Below, piece after piece: positions 1 through 9,580 of a DNA stretch of 64,000 nt. Where the stretch lies: positions 186,001 to 250,000 of the forward strand of contig JADJNW010000013.1 of assembly GCA_016714085.1 (NCBI GenBank), written 5' to 3'. A model generated the notes under the pieces. That model saw nothing but the letters and a program-made list of their open reading frames with translations. It searched no databases and was not told the origin of the DNA. Origin of the DNA: Saprospiraceae bacterium. Its GTDB lineage: Bacteria; Bacteroidota; Bacteroidia; Chitinophagales; Saprospiraceae. Position numbers and translations under genes: made by a program. Position 1 is the stretch's first letter; each line of letters starts with the position of its first letter.

Positions 1-1
1 G

Positions 2-1177
2 GAATTAACAAAAAAACTTGATGCCGCGGGTCAGCATTTTGTAGATGAAGGAAAATTAAGCGGCGGTGTAAGTATGATAATGCATCAAGATAAAGTTATT
101 TATCAAAAGGCTTTTGGTATGCAAAGCATTGAGGAACAGCAACCTATGCAAATGAATAGCCTTTTTCGTATAGCTTCCATGACCAAACCAATGATGACGG
201 TCGCGCTGCTCATGCTTGTGGAAGAAGGAAAAATTAGTTTGGATGACAAAGCCGAGAAATGGCTACCACAATTCGCTACAATTAAAGTTTTAGAGCAAGA
301 TGGTTCTTTAGTTACACCCAAAACGCCCGTTACGATCAAGCATTTATTGATGCATACTTCCGGCACGAGAAGCAGAGCCGACGCGTGGTTTCGGAAAAAT
401 AATATTGATCCAAGTAAAGCTACTTCATTAAAAGAATATGTAAATATTTTATTACAAGTGCCGCTCATCAATCATCCGGGGGAAGGATTTAATTACGCTA
501 TGAATAATGATATAGTAGCAAGAATTATTGAAATTATTACAAAAAAGAATTTTGGGGCGTTTATGAAAGAGCGACTTTTTATGCCCTTGGGCATGAATAA
601 TACCTGGTGGATTGTGCCTGAAAAAGAAGTTAATCGATTGACTTCCATTTATTTATATAAAGATGGTAAACAGGTGCTGGTGGAAGGCAAAGAACCGATA
701 CAGTCTGAATTTCCGAGAGGGAATGGACAATTGGTAGCGAGCGCAGAAGATTATATGAAATTTATACAGTTGCTTCTTAATGATGGTGTATATAAAGGTA
801 AAAGATTGATTAAAAAAGAACTCATAGATATCATGACTACCGATATGCTCCCTAAAAGCATTCCTTTAAAAGTAGGCAATACGATTTTCCCGAATACCGG
901 CTTTGGATTGAGCGTGGCTATCAATTCCGGCGCTAATAAAGAAAAGTGGCTGTCGCAGCCTATTTTATTTGAAAATCTATTCCAGCATTTGCCGCATGGT
1001 TCTTATTTATACCCGGCGTCACCAATACTTACTGGTGGGTAGATCCCAAAAAATAAAATCGGCGGATTGGTATTAAGTCAATTGGCGAATCCCGGCATCA
1101 TTGGCAATTTTCAAGAATTTACACAAACTTTTTATAATGAGTTTTATAATATTTCTGGATCAGATATAAAGAATTAG
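2..1177 (+). CDS. Serine hydrolase, class C beta-lactamase family (5' partial, frameshifted)
   Basis: The frame is open from base 2, so the start lies outside the window. The protein has the penicillin-binding-protein-like fold of secreted serine hydrolases (Pfam beta-lactamase): the nucleophile motif SMTK follows FRIA, and a Tyr-Ala-Met-Asn stretch matches the YxN motif. These enzymes act on peptides or esters in the periplasm or outside the cell; the substrate is unknown. The reading frame breaks near 1009-1015, after PHGSY. It continues one frame over as TNTYWWVDPK and returns to the original frame at the A run 1048-1053, ending at the TAG at 1175-1177. The last part (KIGGLVLSQL) fits the usual C-terminus of the family. 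The two compensating breaks look like sequencing indels, but decay cannot be excluded. Confidence 0.8.
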
Positions 1178-1423
1178 TATTAAGCAATTAGGAAAATTTA
1201 TAAATTTCAGCGCCTAAAAACGTAGAACGATCAAACTAATCCGATTATTAAGAAGAGCTGTTGGCTTAATGTTGACGGCTTTTCTTATTTTTCTTATAAA
1301 ATTTTAGTACGATATTACATATTCATTATTAAGATAATATTATTTGCCAAATTTAGTTTTTAATTTGAATACCGATAATTTAAAGATAAATCCTATCTTG
1401 AGCCACCTAAAACGCTCTAATGT

Positions 1424-2149
1424 ATGAACACCTTCCTCGCTGAATTTATCGGCACAGCCCTGCTTATCCTTCTTGGCAATGGCGTGGTCTCCAATGTTGT
1501 TTTGAATCAAACCAAAGGTCATAATTCCGGCTGGATCGTCATCACTTTTGGCTGGGCAATCGCGGTTTTTGTTGGCGTATTTACAGTAGCAAGCTACAGT
1601 GGTGCACATATCAATCCGGGTGTAACCCTTGCATTTGCTATGAAAGGCGCTATTTCATTAACTCAAGTGGTTGCTTATCTTGGCGGACAGTTCCTGGGCG
1701 CAGCGGCGGGCGCATTTTTAGTTTGGGTTCATTACAAATCCCATATCGAAGCGACTAAAGATCAAGGCGCGAAGCGAGCCATTTTCTGCACCGACCCTGC
1801 TATTCGGAATACCTTCCAAAATCTTATTTCGGAAGTAATTGGCACATTTGTCTTGGTTTTCGCAGTGTTATTAATCACGGGCGCTAAAGTTGGCGGACGA
1901 ACCACTTCTTTGGGTGCTTTAGATGCCTTGCCAGTAGCCTTGGTCGTACTGGGTATTGGCTTGTCTTTGGGCGGTACGACTGGTTATGCGATCAACCCTG
2001 CAAGAGACTTGTCTCCGCGCATCATGCACGCGCTACTTCCCATTGCTGACAAGGGTTCGAGCGATTGGGCTTATGCCTGGATTCCGGTAGTAGGCCCACT
2101 TGTAGGCGGTGCGTTGGCGGCGCTATTACATAGTTTCTTATTAGGATAA
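1424..2149 (+). CDS. glpF: MIP channel, glycerol uptake facilitator type
   Basis: A 241-residue protein of about six membrane spans with two pore half-helices. The first box is NPG (residues 64-66, in place of the usual NPA) and the second is NPA (191-193), followed by Arg-Asp. An Asp after the second NPAR is characteristic of glycerol facilitators rather than pure water channels. It should let glycerol and small polyols cross the inner membrane. The ATG at 1424 opens directly on MNTFLAEFIGT, typical of the family start. No glycerol kinase or glycerol-phosphate dehydrogenase gene lies next to it, so the substrate is inferred from sequence only. The 245 bases before it contain AT-rich DNA with no other feature I can support. 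Confidence 0.88.
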   Translation: MNTFLAEFIGTALLILLGNGVVSNVVLNQTKGHNSGWIVITFGWAIAVFVGVFTVASYSGAHINPGVTLAFAMKGAISLTQVVAYLGGQFLGAAAGAFLVWVHYKSHIEATKDQGAKRAIFCTDPAIRNTFQNLISEVIGTFVLVFAVLLITGAKVGGRTTSLGALDALPVALVVLGIGLSLGGTTGYAINPARDLSPRIMHALLPIADKGSSDWAYAWIPVVGPLVGGALAALLHSFLLG

Positions 2150-2167
2150 TAATTTTATTGCAAATAT

Positions 2168-3469
2168 TTAATAAACTAATAATTTTTTTGTAATTATTGT
2201 TGAATAGGCATCAATTTTTAGAGAATATAAACCTTTATTAATATTAGTAAGATCGATTTTTGAAACTGGCTCTGAAATTTGTTGCGCAAGGATTATTCTT
2301 CCCATCATATCAATAATTTGAATAGTTGTTTGGGGCTGTATTTCAGGGAATTCTATCCAAACTGCGTCTTGAGCAGGATTCGGAAAAACAGAAATTAATT
2401 TTTCTGATGACTTATTTTTATGATTAATTCCAACGGTTAATTCATTTTTAAAACGTGTTGCATCAAATGTAAATGGCGTTGATTGAAATTTTACAATGGG
2501 ATTATCAAAATTTATTATATTACAATTTTCAGAAAAATAACCATTTTCACCCAGCAACTCTGAATCCACATTTTTATACAAAACGCAATGCGCATGAGCG
2601 CCACGCGATAATCCGGTGCTACCCACCGCGCCAATAGGATCGCCCACTTTTACATAATCGCCCCGTTCTACATAAGTAAAATTAAGATGCGCCACCCGGA
2701 AAATAAAATTAGAATCTAAAGAAGATCGAATCAATACTTGATTGGCATAACCATTGCAGGGACTCGAAAAGCCACAGTCAGGTGCGCAATTATGACTTTC
2801 ACAAACAATATTTCCTTCTATTGGCGCATAAAAAGTTTTATTACATGGCTCATCCGAATACCAGTCCAGGGCATAGAAATCCTGTCCAACATGACCGCCT
2901 TCGCCGTGTCCATTGCCACCCCTGCCGATACCATCTTCGTTGCCGTTGATCCAACTTTGCCGATCATTCCAGGATGAAAAAGGATTGGAAGTTATCGTAT
3001 CATTACAACTATAAAATGGCCAAAATAATCGGGATGTAATATTTTTATTTAGCTCAAAATCTACTTGATAAAACGCATCTTGCTGTGTAACAACAGGATA
3101 AGCAATCGCCGATTGAGTATTATCAGGATAAAATGTCGCTTGTCCTGACTGCGTGACCTTAAAGCGCGTGCGATATGTGCCGATGATTTGTAAAGATTCT
3201 GTAAAAGTGAATTGTCCTGGCATTCCTTGAATGGGATTCATTTCGAATACATTAGTTATGCTATCGAAAGGGTTGATAATCAACACTTCTACAGTTGCAG
3301 GCGAGCCATCGCCGCCGCTTGTTTCTGCCGTCCAAGTGAATTCATTGCACATTAATCCAAGTTGTGGTGAGACGTTTCCTGTAATATGGATTGCCAAATC
3401 GTTTTGTGCGGCCAAAATTCCTGGAATAGAGAAAATTGCTAAAAGGCAAAAGATTCTCAAGGTTTTCAT
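2168..3469 (-). CDS. Secreted M23 (LytM-type) metallopeptidase with T9SS sorting domain
   Basis: Start set at 3469 (MKTLRIFCLLAIFSIPGILAA), because this gives a clean signal peptide; an upstream in-frame extension has none. After an N-terminal all-beta region come M23 zinc-site signatures: a HVGQD stretch with the first His and Asp, and AHAHC with the HxH pair. A conserved loop, VGDPIGAVGSTG, lies between them. The last 75 or so residues (VFPNPAQD..., IDMMGR, GLYSLKI, KKLLVY) are a classic type A C-terminal signal for type IX secretion. The likely role is cleavage of peptidoglycan cross-bridges or other glycine-rich peptides outside the cell after export through both membranes. It is about 433 residues, complete, and transcribed convergently with the channel gene. 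Confidence 0.85.
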   Translation of the reverse strand: MKTLRIFCLLAIFSIPGILAAQNDLAIHITGNVSPQLGLMCNEFTWTAETSGGDGSPATVEVLIINPFDSITNVFEMNPIQGMPGQFTFTESLQIIGTYRTRFKVTQSGQATFYPDNTQSAIAYPVVTQQDAFYQVDFELNKNITSRLFWPFYSCNDTITSNPFSSWNDRQSWINGNEDGIGRGGNGHGEGGHVGQDFYALDWYSDEPCNKTFYAPIEGNIVCESHNCAPDCGFSSPCNGYANQVLIRSSLDSNFIFRVAHLNFTYVERGDYVKVGDPIGAVGSTGLSRGAHAHCVLYKNVDSELLGENGYFSENCNIINFDNPIVKFQSTPFTFDATRFKNELTVGINHKNKSSEKLISVFPNPAQDAVWIEFPEIQPQTTIQIIDMMGRIILAQQISEPVSKIDLTNINKGLYSLKIDAYSTIITKKLLVY

Positions 3470-3635
3470 AGCGTCAGGTGATTTTAGCAAAGACGAATAA
3501 TGATTAATATTGATCTTGTAAAAATAAATAAAAAATCGAGCGATTTGGCGTGTTTTTTTAACTTTCCCGGAACATTTTAATAACATTGTATTCATAATCA
3601 ATCCTTAATCTTGCACCTTCAAAACCTATCCTTTT

Positions 3636-4766
3636 ATGCAAAAATTAATATTCCTTATTTTAATGCTGGTCATTTGCAGTTCAGTTTCTGCTCAAACCCA
3701 GCACAGCCACGCCTTCGGCCGCTCGATTCATTTTCCGGATGTACCGGGTTACAAAACACTCCGATGTGATTTTCATATTCACACCGTTTTTTCCGATGGG
3801 AGCGTGTGGCCCGACATTCGTGTACAAGAAGCTATGAGAGACAGTCTGGATGCGATTTCGTTAACAGAACATATTGAGTATCAGCCACATTTGTCGGATA
3901 TTCCGCATCCTGATCGCAATCGTTCTTATGAGATTGCGAAGCAACTCGCGTTGCCTTATGATAAACTACTCATTGTACGAGGTTCAGAGATTACCCGTCG
4001 AATGCCGCCAGGACATAATAATGCTATTTTTATAGAAGATGCTAATAAATTACAAATCCAGGATTCAATAGAAGTTTTCCGCGAAGCCAAGCGCCAGGGA
4101 GCTTTTGTTTTTTGGAATCACCCGAATTGGGTCGCTCAGCGCAAAAGCGGCATTGCGGAGCTAACAGATATGCATCGATTCTTGATTCAGCAAGGATTAT
4201 TACATGGTATTGAAGTGGTGAATGATTTGACTTACTCAGATGAAGCCTTGCAAATCGCTTTGGATAATAACCTAACGATCATGGGTACTTCCGATATTCA
4301 CGGTTTGGTTGATTGGCAATACAAAATTCCCGAAGGTGGACATCGCCCGATTACATTGGTTTTTGCCACTGACAAAACGCCGGAAGCTATTAAAGACGCG
4401 CTCATGAATCGTCGCACGGTCGCTTATTTCAATAATACCTTGATTGGGCGTGAGCCTTATCTCGTGCCGCTGGTCGAAGCTTCGCTGAAAGTGCAAAAGG
4501 CTAATTATCAGGGCATTTCCTCGGTGGTGGATGTCGTGGTTGAAAATGTGAGCGACACACCTTATATACTGGCGAACGAAAGTAATTTTACTTTCCATGC
4601 AAATATTGATATTGTAACGGTGTTGCCTTATACAACAACCACTATTCAAGTAAAAACCCTGGAACAATTGTCGGAATTTGAATTGCCGTTCAGGGTTTTA
4701 AATGGTGTGACCGCGCCCAAAACACATCCAAAAATCACGCTGAAAGTAAAGACCGACAAAGAATAA
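3636..4766 (+). CDS. Secreted PHP-domain metal-dependent phosphoesterase
   Basis: A signal peptide (MQKLIFLILMLVICSSVSAQ) is followed by a PHP domain. The metal-binding motifs are visible: DFHIHTVFSDG near residue 45, LTEHIEY, a WNHPNW stretch and GTSDIHG near residue 210. PHP domains bind two or three metal ions and hydrolyse phosphate esters; exported versions of about 370 residues with a beta-rich C-terminal domain are common in Bacteroidota. The C-terminal 100 residues here are beta-rich with no named motif. The natural substrate is not deducible. It starts 167 bases from the divergent peptidase gene and stands alone. Confidence 0.8.
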   Translation: MQKLIFLILMLVICSSVSAQTQHSHAFGRSIHFPDVPGYKTLRCDFHIHTVFSDGSVWPDIRVQEAMRDSLDAISLTEHIEYQPHLSDIPHPDRNRSYEIAKQLALPYDKLLIVRGSEITRRMPPGHNNAIFIEDANKLQIQDSIEVFREAKRQGAFVFWNHPNWVAQRKSGIAELTDMHRFLIQQGLLHGIEVVNDLTYSDEALQIALDNNLTIMGTSDIHGLVDWQYKIPEGGHRPITLVFATDKTPEAIKDALMNRRTVAYFNNTLIGREPYLVPLVEASLKVQKANYQGISSVVDVVVENVSDTPYILANESNFTFHANIDIVTVLPYTTTTIQVKTLEQLSEFELPFRVLNGVTAPKTHPKITLKVKTDKE

Positions 4767-4971
4767 GCGTCTTTGCGAACCTTCGGGTGGACTTGATAAA
4801 TAAACTTCCTTGCACGAAATTGCGTTTCGCTTTTGGGGAAACGCACAATTATCTTTTTATTTGCAAAACCAAATCAGAAGAAAAGCTGATTTTTCTTATT
4901 TTCCCGAAAGGATTCTCCATAGGAGCCCTGTGGACCTTGGGAACAAATTTCACATATTAAATCTAAAACGC

Positions 4972-6264
4972 ATGGCTGAAGTCATTCGAATGCCCCGGAT
5001 GAGCGATACGATGGAAGAGGGGAATATCGTAAGCTGGTTGAAAAAAGAAGGCGAGTCGGTAGAAATCGGCGAGACCCTGGCAGAAGTGGAAACCGATAAA
5101 GCCACAATGGAATTGGATAGCCCCGAGGAGGGCGTATTGTTGCATATTGCTGTGAAAGAAGGCGCAGTGCCGATCAATGGTGTGATTGCAGTCATTGGCA
5201 AAAAAGGGGAAGATTGGAAATCAGCCATCGAAGCCAGTGGTAGTAGTAATGGCGTTGCCAAAGCTCCCGAAGAAACACCCGAGCCGCCTAAAACAGAAGA
5301 AAGAACCATTGCTTCACAACCAAGCGCTGCAAGCGATACGACGCCAACGACTTCAGATGACAAGCGCGTAAAAGCCTCGCCATTAGCTAAGAATATTGCG
5401 AAAGATGCCGGAATTGACATTGCACAAGTGGAAGGCTCTGGCGATCATGGTCGTATTGTCAAGCGCGATGTGGAGGCTGTTATCGAAGCGAAGAAATCTG
5501 CTCCAGCCGCTGCGCCTGCTCCTGCAAGTCAGCCTGCGAAGGAAGAACCTGCGGTTACGCCATTTGTATATGCACCTGGTACAGCTAACTTTGAAGAAAA
5601 GACGATCAGCCAGATGCGCAAAACCATTGCGCGTCGCCTGAGCGAGAGCAAATTTACTTCGCCGCATTTCTATCTCACCATAGAAATCAATATGGACAAG
5701 GCAGTAGAAATGCGTAAGCAAGTAAATGAAGTGGCACCAACCAAGATTTCTTTCAATGATTTTGTGCTAAAGGCTGCGGCCGTTGCTTTGCGTCAGCATC
5801 CGGCAGTGAATAGTTCCTGGCTAGGTGATAAAATTCGGTATAATAAAGACATTAATATCGGCGTAGCAGTAGCAGTGGAAGATGGATTATTGGTACCGGT
5901 GATTCGCTATGCAGATATCAAAACGCTTTCGCAAATCAACATCGAAGTGAAGCATTACGCTGGTAAAGCGAAAGATCGCAAGTTACAACCCGATGAAATG
6001 CAAGGTAATACCTTTACTATTTCTAATTTGGGGATGTTTGGCATCGAAGAATTCACAGCAATTATCAATCCACCGGATAGTTGCATTCTTGCAGTAGGCG
6101 CGATTATTGAAAAGCCCGTTGTGAAAAATGGCGAGATTGTCATTGCTAATATGATGAAAGTAACGCTTTCTTGTGATCATCGCACGGTAGATGGCGCTAC
6201 GGGTGCTCAGTTTTTGCAGACTTTCAAAGGGATTTTGGAAGATCCGATTCGTTTATTAGTTTGA
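4972..6264 (+). CDS. pdhC: Pyruvate dehydrogenase complex E2, dihydrolipoyl acetyltransferase
   Basis: Start chosen at 4972 (MAEVIRMPRMSDTMEEG), the standard E2 N-terminus; a longer in-frame extension upstream has no family similarity. Domain order: one lipoyl domain with the lipoylated lysine in ETDKATME (K43), an Ala/Pro/Glu-rich linker, a peripheral subunit-binding domain (about 125-160, ASPLAKNIAKDAGID and GRIVKRDV), a second Ala/Pro linker, and the catalytic acyltransferase domain ending with the active-site DHRTVDGA (His about 403). Total 430 residues. It forms the core of the complex that converts pyruvate to acetyl-CoA. The E1 genes are not adjacent, as is usual in this phylum. Confidence 0.93.
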   Translation: MAEVIRMPRMSDTMEEGNIVSWLKKEGESVEIGETLAEVETDKATMELDSPEEGVLLHIAVKEGAVPINGVIAVIGKKGEDWKSAIEASGSSNGVAKAPEETPEPPKTEERTIASQPSAASDTTPTTSDDKRVKASPLAKNIAKDAGIDIAQVEGSGDHGRIVKRDVEAVIEAKKSAPAAAPAPASQPAKEEPAVTPFVYAPGTANFEEKTISQMRKTIARRLSESKFTSPHFYLTIEINMDKAVEMRKQVNEVAPTKISFNDFVLKAAAVALRQHPAVNSSWLGDKIRYNKDINIGVAVAVEDGLLVPVIRYADIKTLSQINIEVKHYAGKAKDRKLQPDEMQGNTFTISNLGMFGIEEFTAIINPPDSCILAVGAIIEKPVVKNGEIVIANMMKVTLSCDHRTVDGATGAQFLQTFKGILEDPIRLLV

Positions 6265-6353
6265 TATATATTGTGATGTTGTGATATGGTTATTCAATTC
6301 TGTACTTTATCATATCACCATATCATATCATCACTACATCACCATATCATAAT

Positions 6354-6713
6354 ATGAAGAAAACCCTGGTGCTTGGCGCTTCGCCTAATCCGACCCGATA
6401 TTCTTATGCAGCAGTAAAGCAGTTGGCTCGATACGGGCATGAAGTAGTGGCTGTGGGCAATCGGGAAGGAATAATTGACGGAATTTCTATTCAAAAAGGA
6501 CAACCTAATATAAATCAGTTAGATACGGTGACTTTATATCTTAGCGATGAAAATCAAAAGCAATATTATGATTACATCCTCCATTTAAATCCTAAAAGAA
6601 TTATATTCAATCCCGGTGCAGAGAATCCTGAACTCGCCCGCCTTGCAAAGGAAAAAGGCATAGAAATTTTGCCGGCTTGTACCTTGGTAATGCTTTCGGT
6701 AGGAAATTATTAA
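6354..6713 (+). CDS. CoA-binding protein (YccU-like)
   Basis: A 119-residue single-domain Rossmann-fold protein. The start MKKTLVLGASPNPTRYSYAA carries the nucleotide-binding loop, followed by VAVGNREGII and the late motif FNPGAENPELARLAKEKGI. This matches the CoA_binding_2 family (YccU), which binds coenzyme A, but whose physiological role is not established. The gene is full length for the family. Its TAA stop (6711-6713) overlaps the first copy of an 8-bp tandem repeat, and the 90 bases upstream of its start are also rich in ATATCAC-like words, so both flanks look expanded. Confidence 0.85.
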   Translation: MKKTLVLGASPNPTRYSYAAVKQLARYGHEVVAVGNREGIIDGISIQKGQPNINQLDTVTLYLSDENQKQYYDYILHLNPKRIIFNPGAENPELARLAKEKGIEILPACTLVMLSVGNY

Positions 6714-6797
6714 TATCACAATATCACAATATCACAATATCACAATATCACAATATCACAATATCACAATATCACAATATCACAATATCACAATATT
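6712..6797 (+). repeat. Microsatellite, 10 copies of AATATCAC
   Basis: Ten perfect tandem copies of the octamer AATATCAC run from 6712 to 6791, followed by a partial copy (AATATTA). The array begins inside the stop codon of the CoA-binding gene and ends at the 3' end of the convergent small membrane-protein gene. Related degenerate words (CATATCAC, CATATCAT) occur at 6310-6350 before the same gene. Confidence 0.95.
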
Positions 6798-6798
6798 A

Positions 6799-7011
6799 TT
6801 ATACAGCCTTTACTTCCGGCATTTTACATTCTGTTTCATCTGCTTTTTTGCCGCACACGCCGCACTCACCGATTTGACTTTTGAGCATAGGATTATTATT
6901 AGCACAGGTGCCGCGAAATTCATTTCCTGTAAAAATGTGTCGGATATTGATCATTGCAAAAGCAAGCAGAAAAAATCCAAGGATAATACCAAGCGTATAT
7001 AGAAATTCCAT
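6799..7011 (-). CDS. Small conserved single-span membrane protein
   Basis: A 70-residue protein with one N-terminal transmembrane helix (MEFLYTLGIILGFFLLAFAMI), then a short domain with GTCANNNP and a C-G-V-C-G pair, four cysteines in all (CANNNP, GECGVCG, ECKM). Similar small membrane proteins with the GTCASNNP-like motif followed by CxxC are widespread in Bacteroidota genomes and have no assigned function; the cysteines suggest metal binding or redox activity, which is inference. It is convergent with the CoA-binding gene across the octamer array and divergent from mazG. Confidence 0.7.
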   Translation of the reverse strand: MEFLYTLGIILGFFLLAFAMINIRHIFTGNEFRGTCANNNPMLKSQIGECGVCGKKADETECKMPEVKAV

Positions 7012-7119
7012 TCTTGTAAAATATTAAATTCAACCTATTAATAAAACAGGCTGTTTGGAAATAAGGTTTATTTTTGCAATTTATTGCCAAATTCAAACGG
7101 CACAAAAGTAAGGCAAAAA

Positions 7120-7899
7120 ATGCATATCCAAGAGGAAAAACTGGCGGCATTTGGTAGATTATTGACGATTATGGATGAATTGCGGGAGCAATGCCCTTGG
7201 GATCGAAAGCAAACTTTGCAAAGCCTTCGCAATCTCACCATCGAAGAGACGTATGAATTGGCGGATGCCATTCTACATAACGATCTCGAAGAAATCAAGG
7301 AAGAAATCGGTGATTTGATGCTGCACATGGTTTTTTATGCTCGAATCGCCAGCGAACAGGGCGCATTTGATATTGCGGATGCCTTGCACGCCATTTGCGA
7401 TAAACTGATCAAACGTCATCCGCATATTTATGGCGACTTAAAGGTTGATAATGAGGAAGATGTGAAGAAAAATTGGGAGCAACTCAAGCTTCAGGAAGGA
7501 AAAAAATCTGTTTTGCAAGGTGTACCAAATTCGCTGCCGGCGATGATCAAAGCCTATCGGATGCAGGAGAAAACCAAACAAGTTGGTTTTGAGTGGGAAA
7601 ACCGTGAGCAAGTTTGGGAGAAAGTAGAAGAAGAAATTGGCGAGCTGAAAGAAGTCATTGATTTGGGAGCTGATCCTGATAAAATCGAAGAAGAATTTGG
7701 AGATGTGTTGTTTTCATTGGTGAATTATGCCCGTTTTATTGGGGTTGATCCTGAAACCGCTTTGGAGCGAGTTAACCAAAAATTCAAAAAACGCTTTGAA
7801 TACATCGAAGCCCATGCCCCGCGCGACTTGCGCGACATGAGTCTGGCGGAGATGGATGCGCTTTGGAATGAAGCGAAATCCTTGAAGCCAAGAAACTAA
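7120..7899 (+). CDS. mazG: Nucleoside triphosphate pyrophosphohydrolase MazG
   Basis: Start placed at the ATG 7120 (MHIQEEKLAAFGRLL). The 259-residue protein has the two tandem MazG domains of the housekeeping type: the CPWDRKQT signature, then the metal-binding acidic motifs ETYELADAI and EEIGDLML in the first half and EEIGELKEV and EEFGDVLFSLVNYAR in the second. It hydrolyses NTPs and dNTPs to NMP and pyrophosphate, clearing abnormal nucleotides. The length is normal for the family. It is followed by the bifunctional nuclease gene about 130 bases downstream on the same strand. Confidence 0.92.
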   Translation: MHIQEEKLAAFGRLLTIMDELREQCPWDRKQTLQSLRNLTIEETYELADAILHNDLEEIKEEIGDLMLHMVFYARIASEQGAFDIADALHAICDKLIKRHPHIYGDLKVDNEEDVKKNWEQLKLQEGKKSVLQGVPNSLPAMIKAYRMQEKTKQVGFEWENREQVWEKVEEEIGELKEVIDLGADPDKIEEEFGDVLFSLVNYARFIGVDPETALERVNQKFKKRFEYIEAHAPRDLRDMSLAEMDALWNEAKSLKPRN

Positions 7900-8031
7900 A
7901 TGACGAAAAAACCAGAATAATTAAAGGATTTATCGTTTTTGATAGTTGAGAATTCATAAAAATCATTGTAAATTTCCCGAAAAACCAGCGGTTCAATCGC
8001 TATGTTTTTTGTAAAAGATTTTGCTAAAGCA

Positions 8032-8638
8032 ATGAGAAAGATCGAATTAGAAATAGTGGCTTTGTCGCATAGTGTGACGCAATCGCATAATTATGCAGTA
8101 GTATTGGGAGAAACCGAGGGTTCACGGCGCTTGCCAATTGTTATTGGAAGCTTTGAAGCGCAGGGCCATCGCCGTAGCGATGGAGCGTATGTCGCCCAAT
8201 CGTCCATTAACGCATGATTTATTCAAAAGTACTTTGGATACTTTTCATGTCGAACTTAAGGAAATCGTTATCAATAATCTCCTGGACGGCATTTTTTATG
8301 CACGCCTGATTTGCTTGAAGGACGGGGATTTGTATGAAATTGATTCCCGTACCTCCGATGCTCTGGCGATGGCAGTACGCTATAGTTGCCCCATTTATAC
8401 CTATGAATTTATCCTGGACGCGGCTGGTGTTTCACTTGAAGAGTCCGAAGACCAGGCACAACCTGTACGGGAACGCAGTAGTAGCGGCAGTAGTAGTGCC
8501 ATAGCCAGAGGCGCTTCGCTGTCCTCCTATTCTATAGAAGCGCTTACGCAAATGCTCGAAGAAGTATTGGGTGAAGAAAACTATGAGCGTGCTGCTGAAA
8601 TCCGCGATGAAATTAGCCGTCGAAGAGAGGAAGATTGA
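8032..8638 (+). CDS. Bifunctional nuclease family protein (DUF151) with UVR motif, frameshifted
   Basis: Start taken at 8032 (MRKIELEIVALSHSVTQSHNYAVVLGE). The protein reads to LPIVIGSFEAQ and then breaks at the GGG run 8163-8165. Removing one G restores AIAVAMERMSPNRPLTHDL, exactly the expected continuation. The rest of the domain contains LLDGIFYARL and DSRTSDALAMAVR, conserved in the BFN/DUF151 family. The C-terminus (LEEVLGEENYERAAEIRDEI) is a UVR-type motif, a combination common in Bacteroidota. Plant homologues have RNase and DNase activity; the bacterial role is not settled. The break is most simply a one-base sequencing error. Confidence 0.85.
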
Positions 8639-8736
8639 GTAGTAAAAATAGAGGTATGAGAGCTGATGAATGAAGGGAGTTTGTAATAATTTACACTTCT
8701 ATATATAAAATTACATTTCCATTCACTTATTTTTTA

Positions 8737-8744
8737 TACATTTG
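8737..8744 (+). promoter_or_regulatory. Candidate -7 promoter element (TACATTTG)
   Basis: TACATTTG matches the Bacteroidota -7 consensus TAnnTTTG and sits about 31 bases before the ECF sigma gene. I do not see a perfect TTTG -33 element at the expected distance, only T-rich DNA, so this is a partial match. Confidence 0.4.
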
Positions 8745-8774
8745 AAATGTTCATTGTAAAATCGTAGATGACCA

Positions 8775-9356
8775 TTGCAGCCAAACTATACCGATCAAGC
8801 ATTGCTGGAGCTTTTGCGCAAAGATGCGGATAAAGCGGTCGAATTATTGTTTCGGCAATATTACAGCTACGTTTGCAAAATGGTATATCAAGTAGTGGCT
8901 GATGCTGTAATAGCCGAAGACATTGGGCAGGAAGTGTTTTTTGAAATCTGGCGTCGAAAGGATCAATTGGTCATTAATACTTCGCTCAAGGCGTATCTGC
9001 GTCGCTCGGCTGTGAATAGAACGCTTAATTATCTTCGAGATCGCAAGATCAAATGGGAAGATGATCAGGAATTGCCTATGCTCGAAGATGATACCCCCAG
9101 CACTACACAATTATTGGAAGCAGAAGAATTGCAAGAGCATATTGATAATGCCATCGATCAGTTGCCAGAGAAATGCCGGATCGTCTTTATGCTGAGCCGC
9201 CAGGAGGATTTATCCTATCAAGAAATCGCCGACCATTTAAATATTTCTATAAAAACTGTTGAAAACCAGATTTCTAAAGCTTTGAAGCACTTGCGGGCTG
9301 TTTTGAAACCTTATTTGTCAGGTGGCTTACTATTTTTGCTCATTTTTTTGATATAA
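8775..9356 (+). CDS. ECF RNA polymerase sigma factor, FecI-like
   Basis: A 193-residue sigma-70 family protein. Region 2 contains VVADAVIAEDIGQEVFFEIWRR, and region 4 contains the helix-turn-helix LSYQEIADHLNISIKTVENQISKAL. It should direct RNA polymerase to the downstream uptake cassette when released by the FecR protein. The frame opens with TTG at 8775; there is no in-frame ATG near it, and the ATG at 8768 is in another frame, so the true start is uncertain. The C-terminus ends in a short hydrophobic run (GGLLFLLIFLI), seen in many Bacteroidota FecI-like factors. It is followed 225 bases later by the anti-sigma gene. Confidence 0.9.
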   Translation: MQPNYTDQALLELLRKDADKAVELLFRQYYSYVCKMVYQVVADAVIAEDIGQEVFFEIWRRKDQLVINTSLKAYLRRSAVNRTLNYLRDRKIKWEDDQELPMLEDDTPSTTQLLEAEELQEHIDNAIDQLPEKCRIVFMLSRQEDLSYQEIADHLNISIKTVENQISKALKHLRAVLKPYLSGGLLFLLIFLI

Positions 9357-9580
9357 ATTAGTGGGGGATAAAGTGTCAAATAGTGTCACATTTAAGTAAA
9401 GAATAAAAAAGGTTTTTGAGGAAAATGAAATAAGTGGATAGCGCCTTTATGATTATTACCAATGATTTGAAATGAAGATTGAGAAATATATATTACTGAA
9501 AATCACGAGCATTTTGGTTGTATAGCGCGGATTGATTGATAAGCATTGCAGTATTCCTGTAAAATGCTAAAGGAAAAACC

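Noticed and set aside
103..471. A minus-strand protein opposite the first serine hydrolase
   Set aside because: It is a shadow of the conserved plus-strand gene and has no recognisable features; the same applies to the other antisense open frames across conserved genes.
6265..6353. A second microsatellite upstream of the CoA-binding gene
   Set aside because: The ATATCA words are irregular in spacing and sequence, so it is only a biased region.
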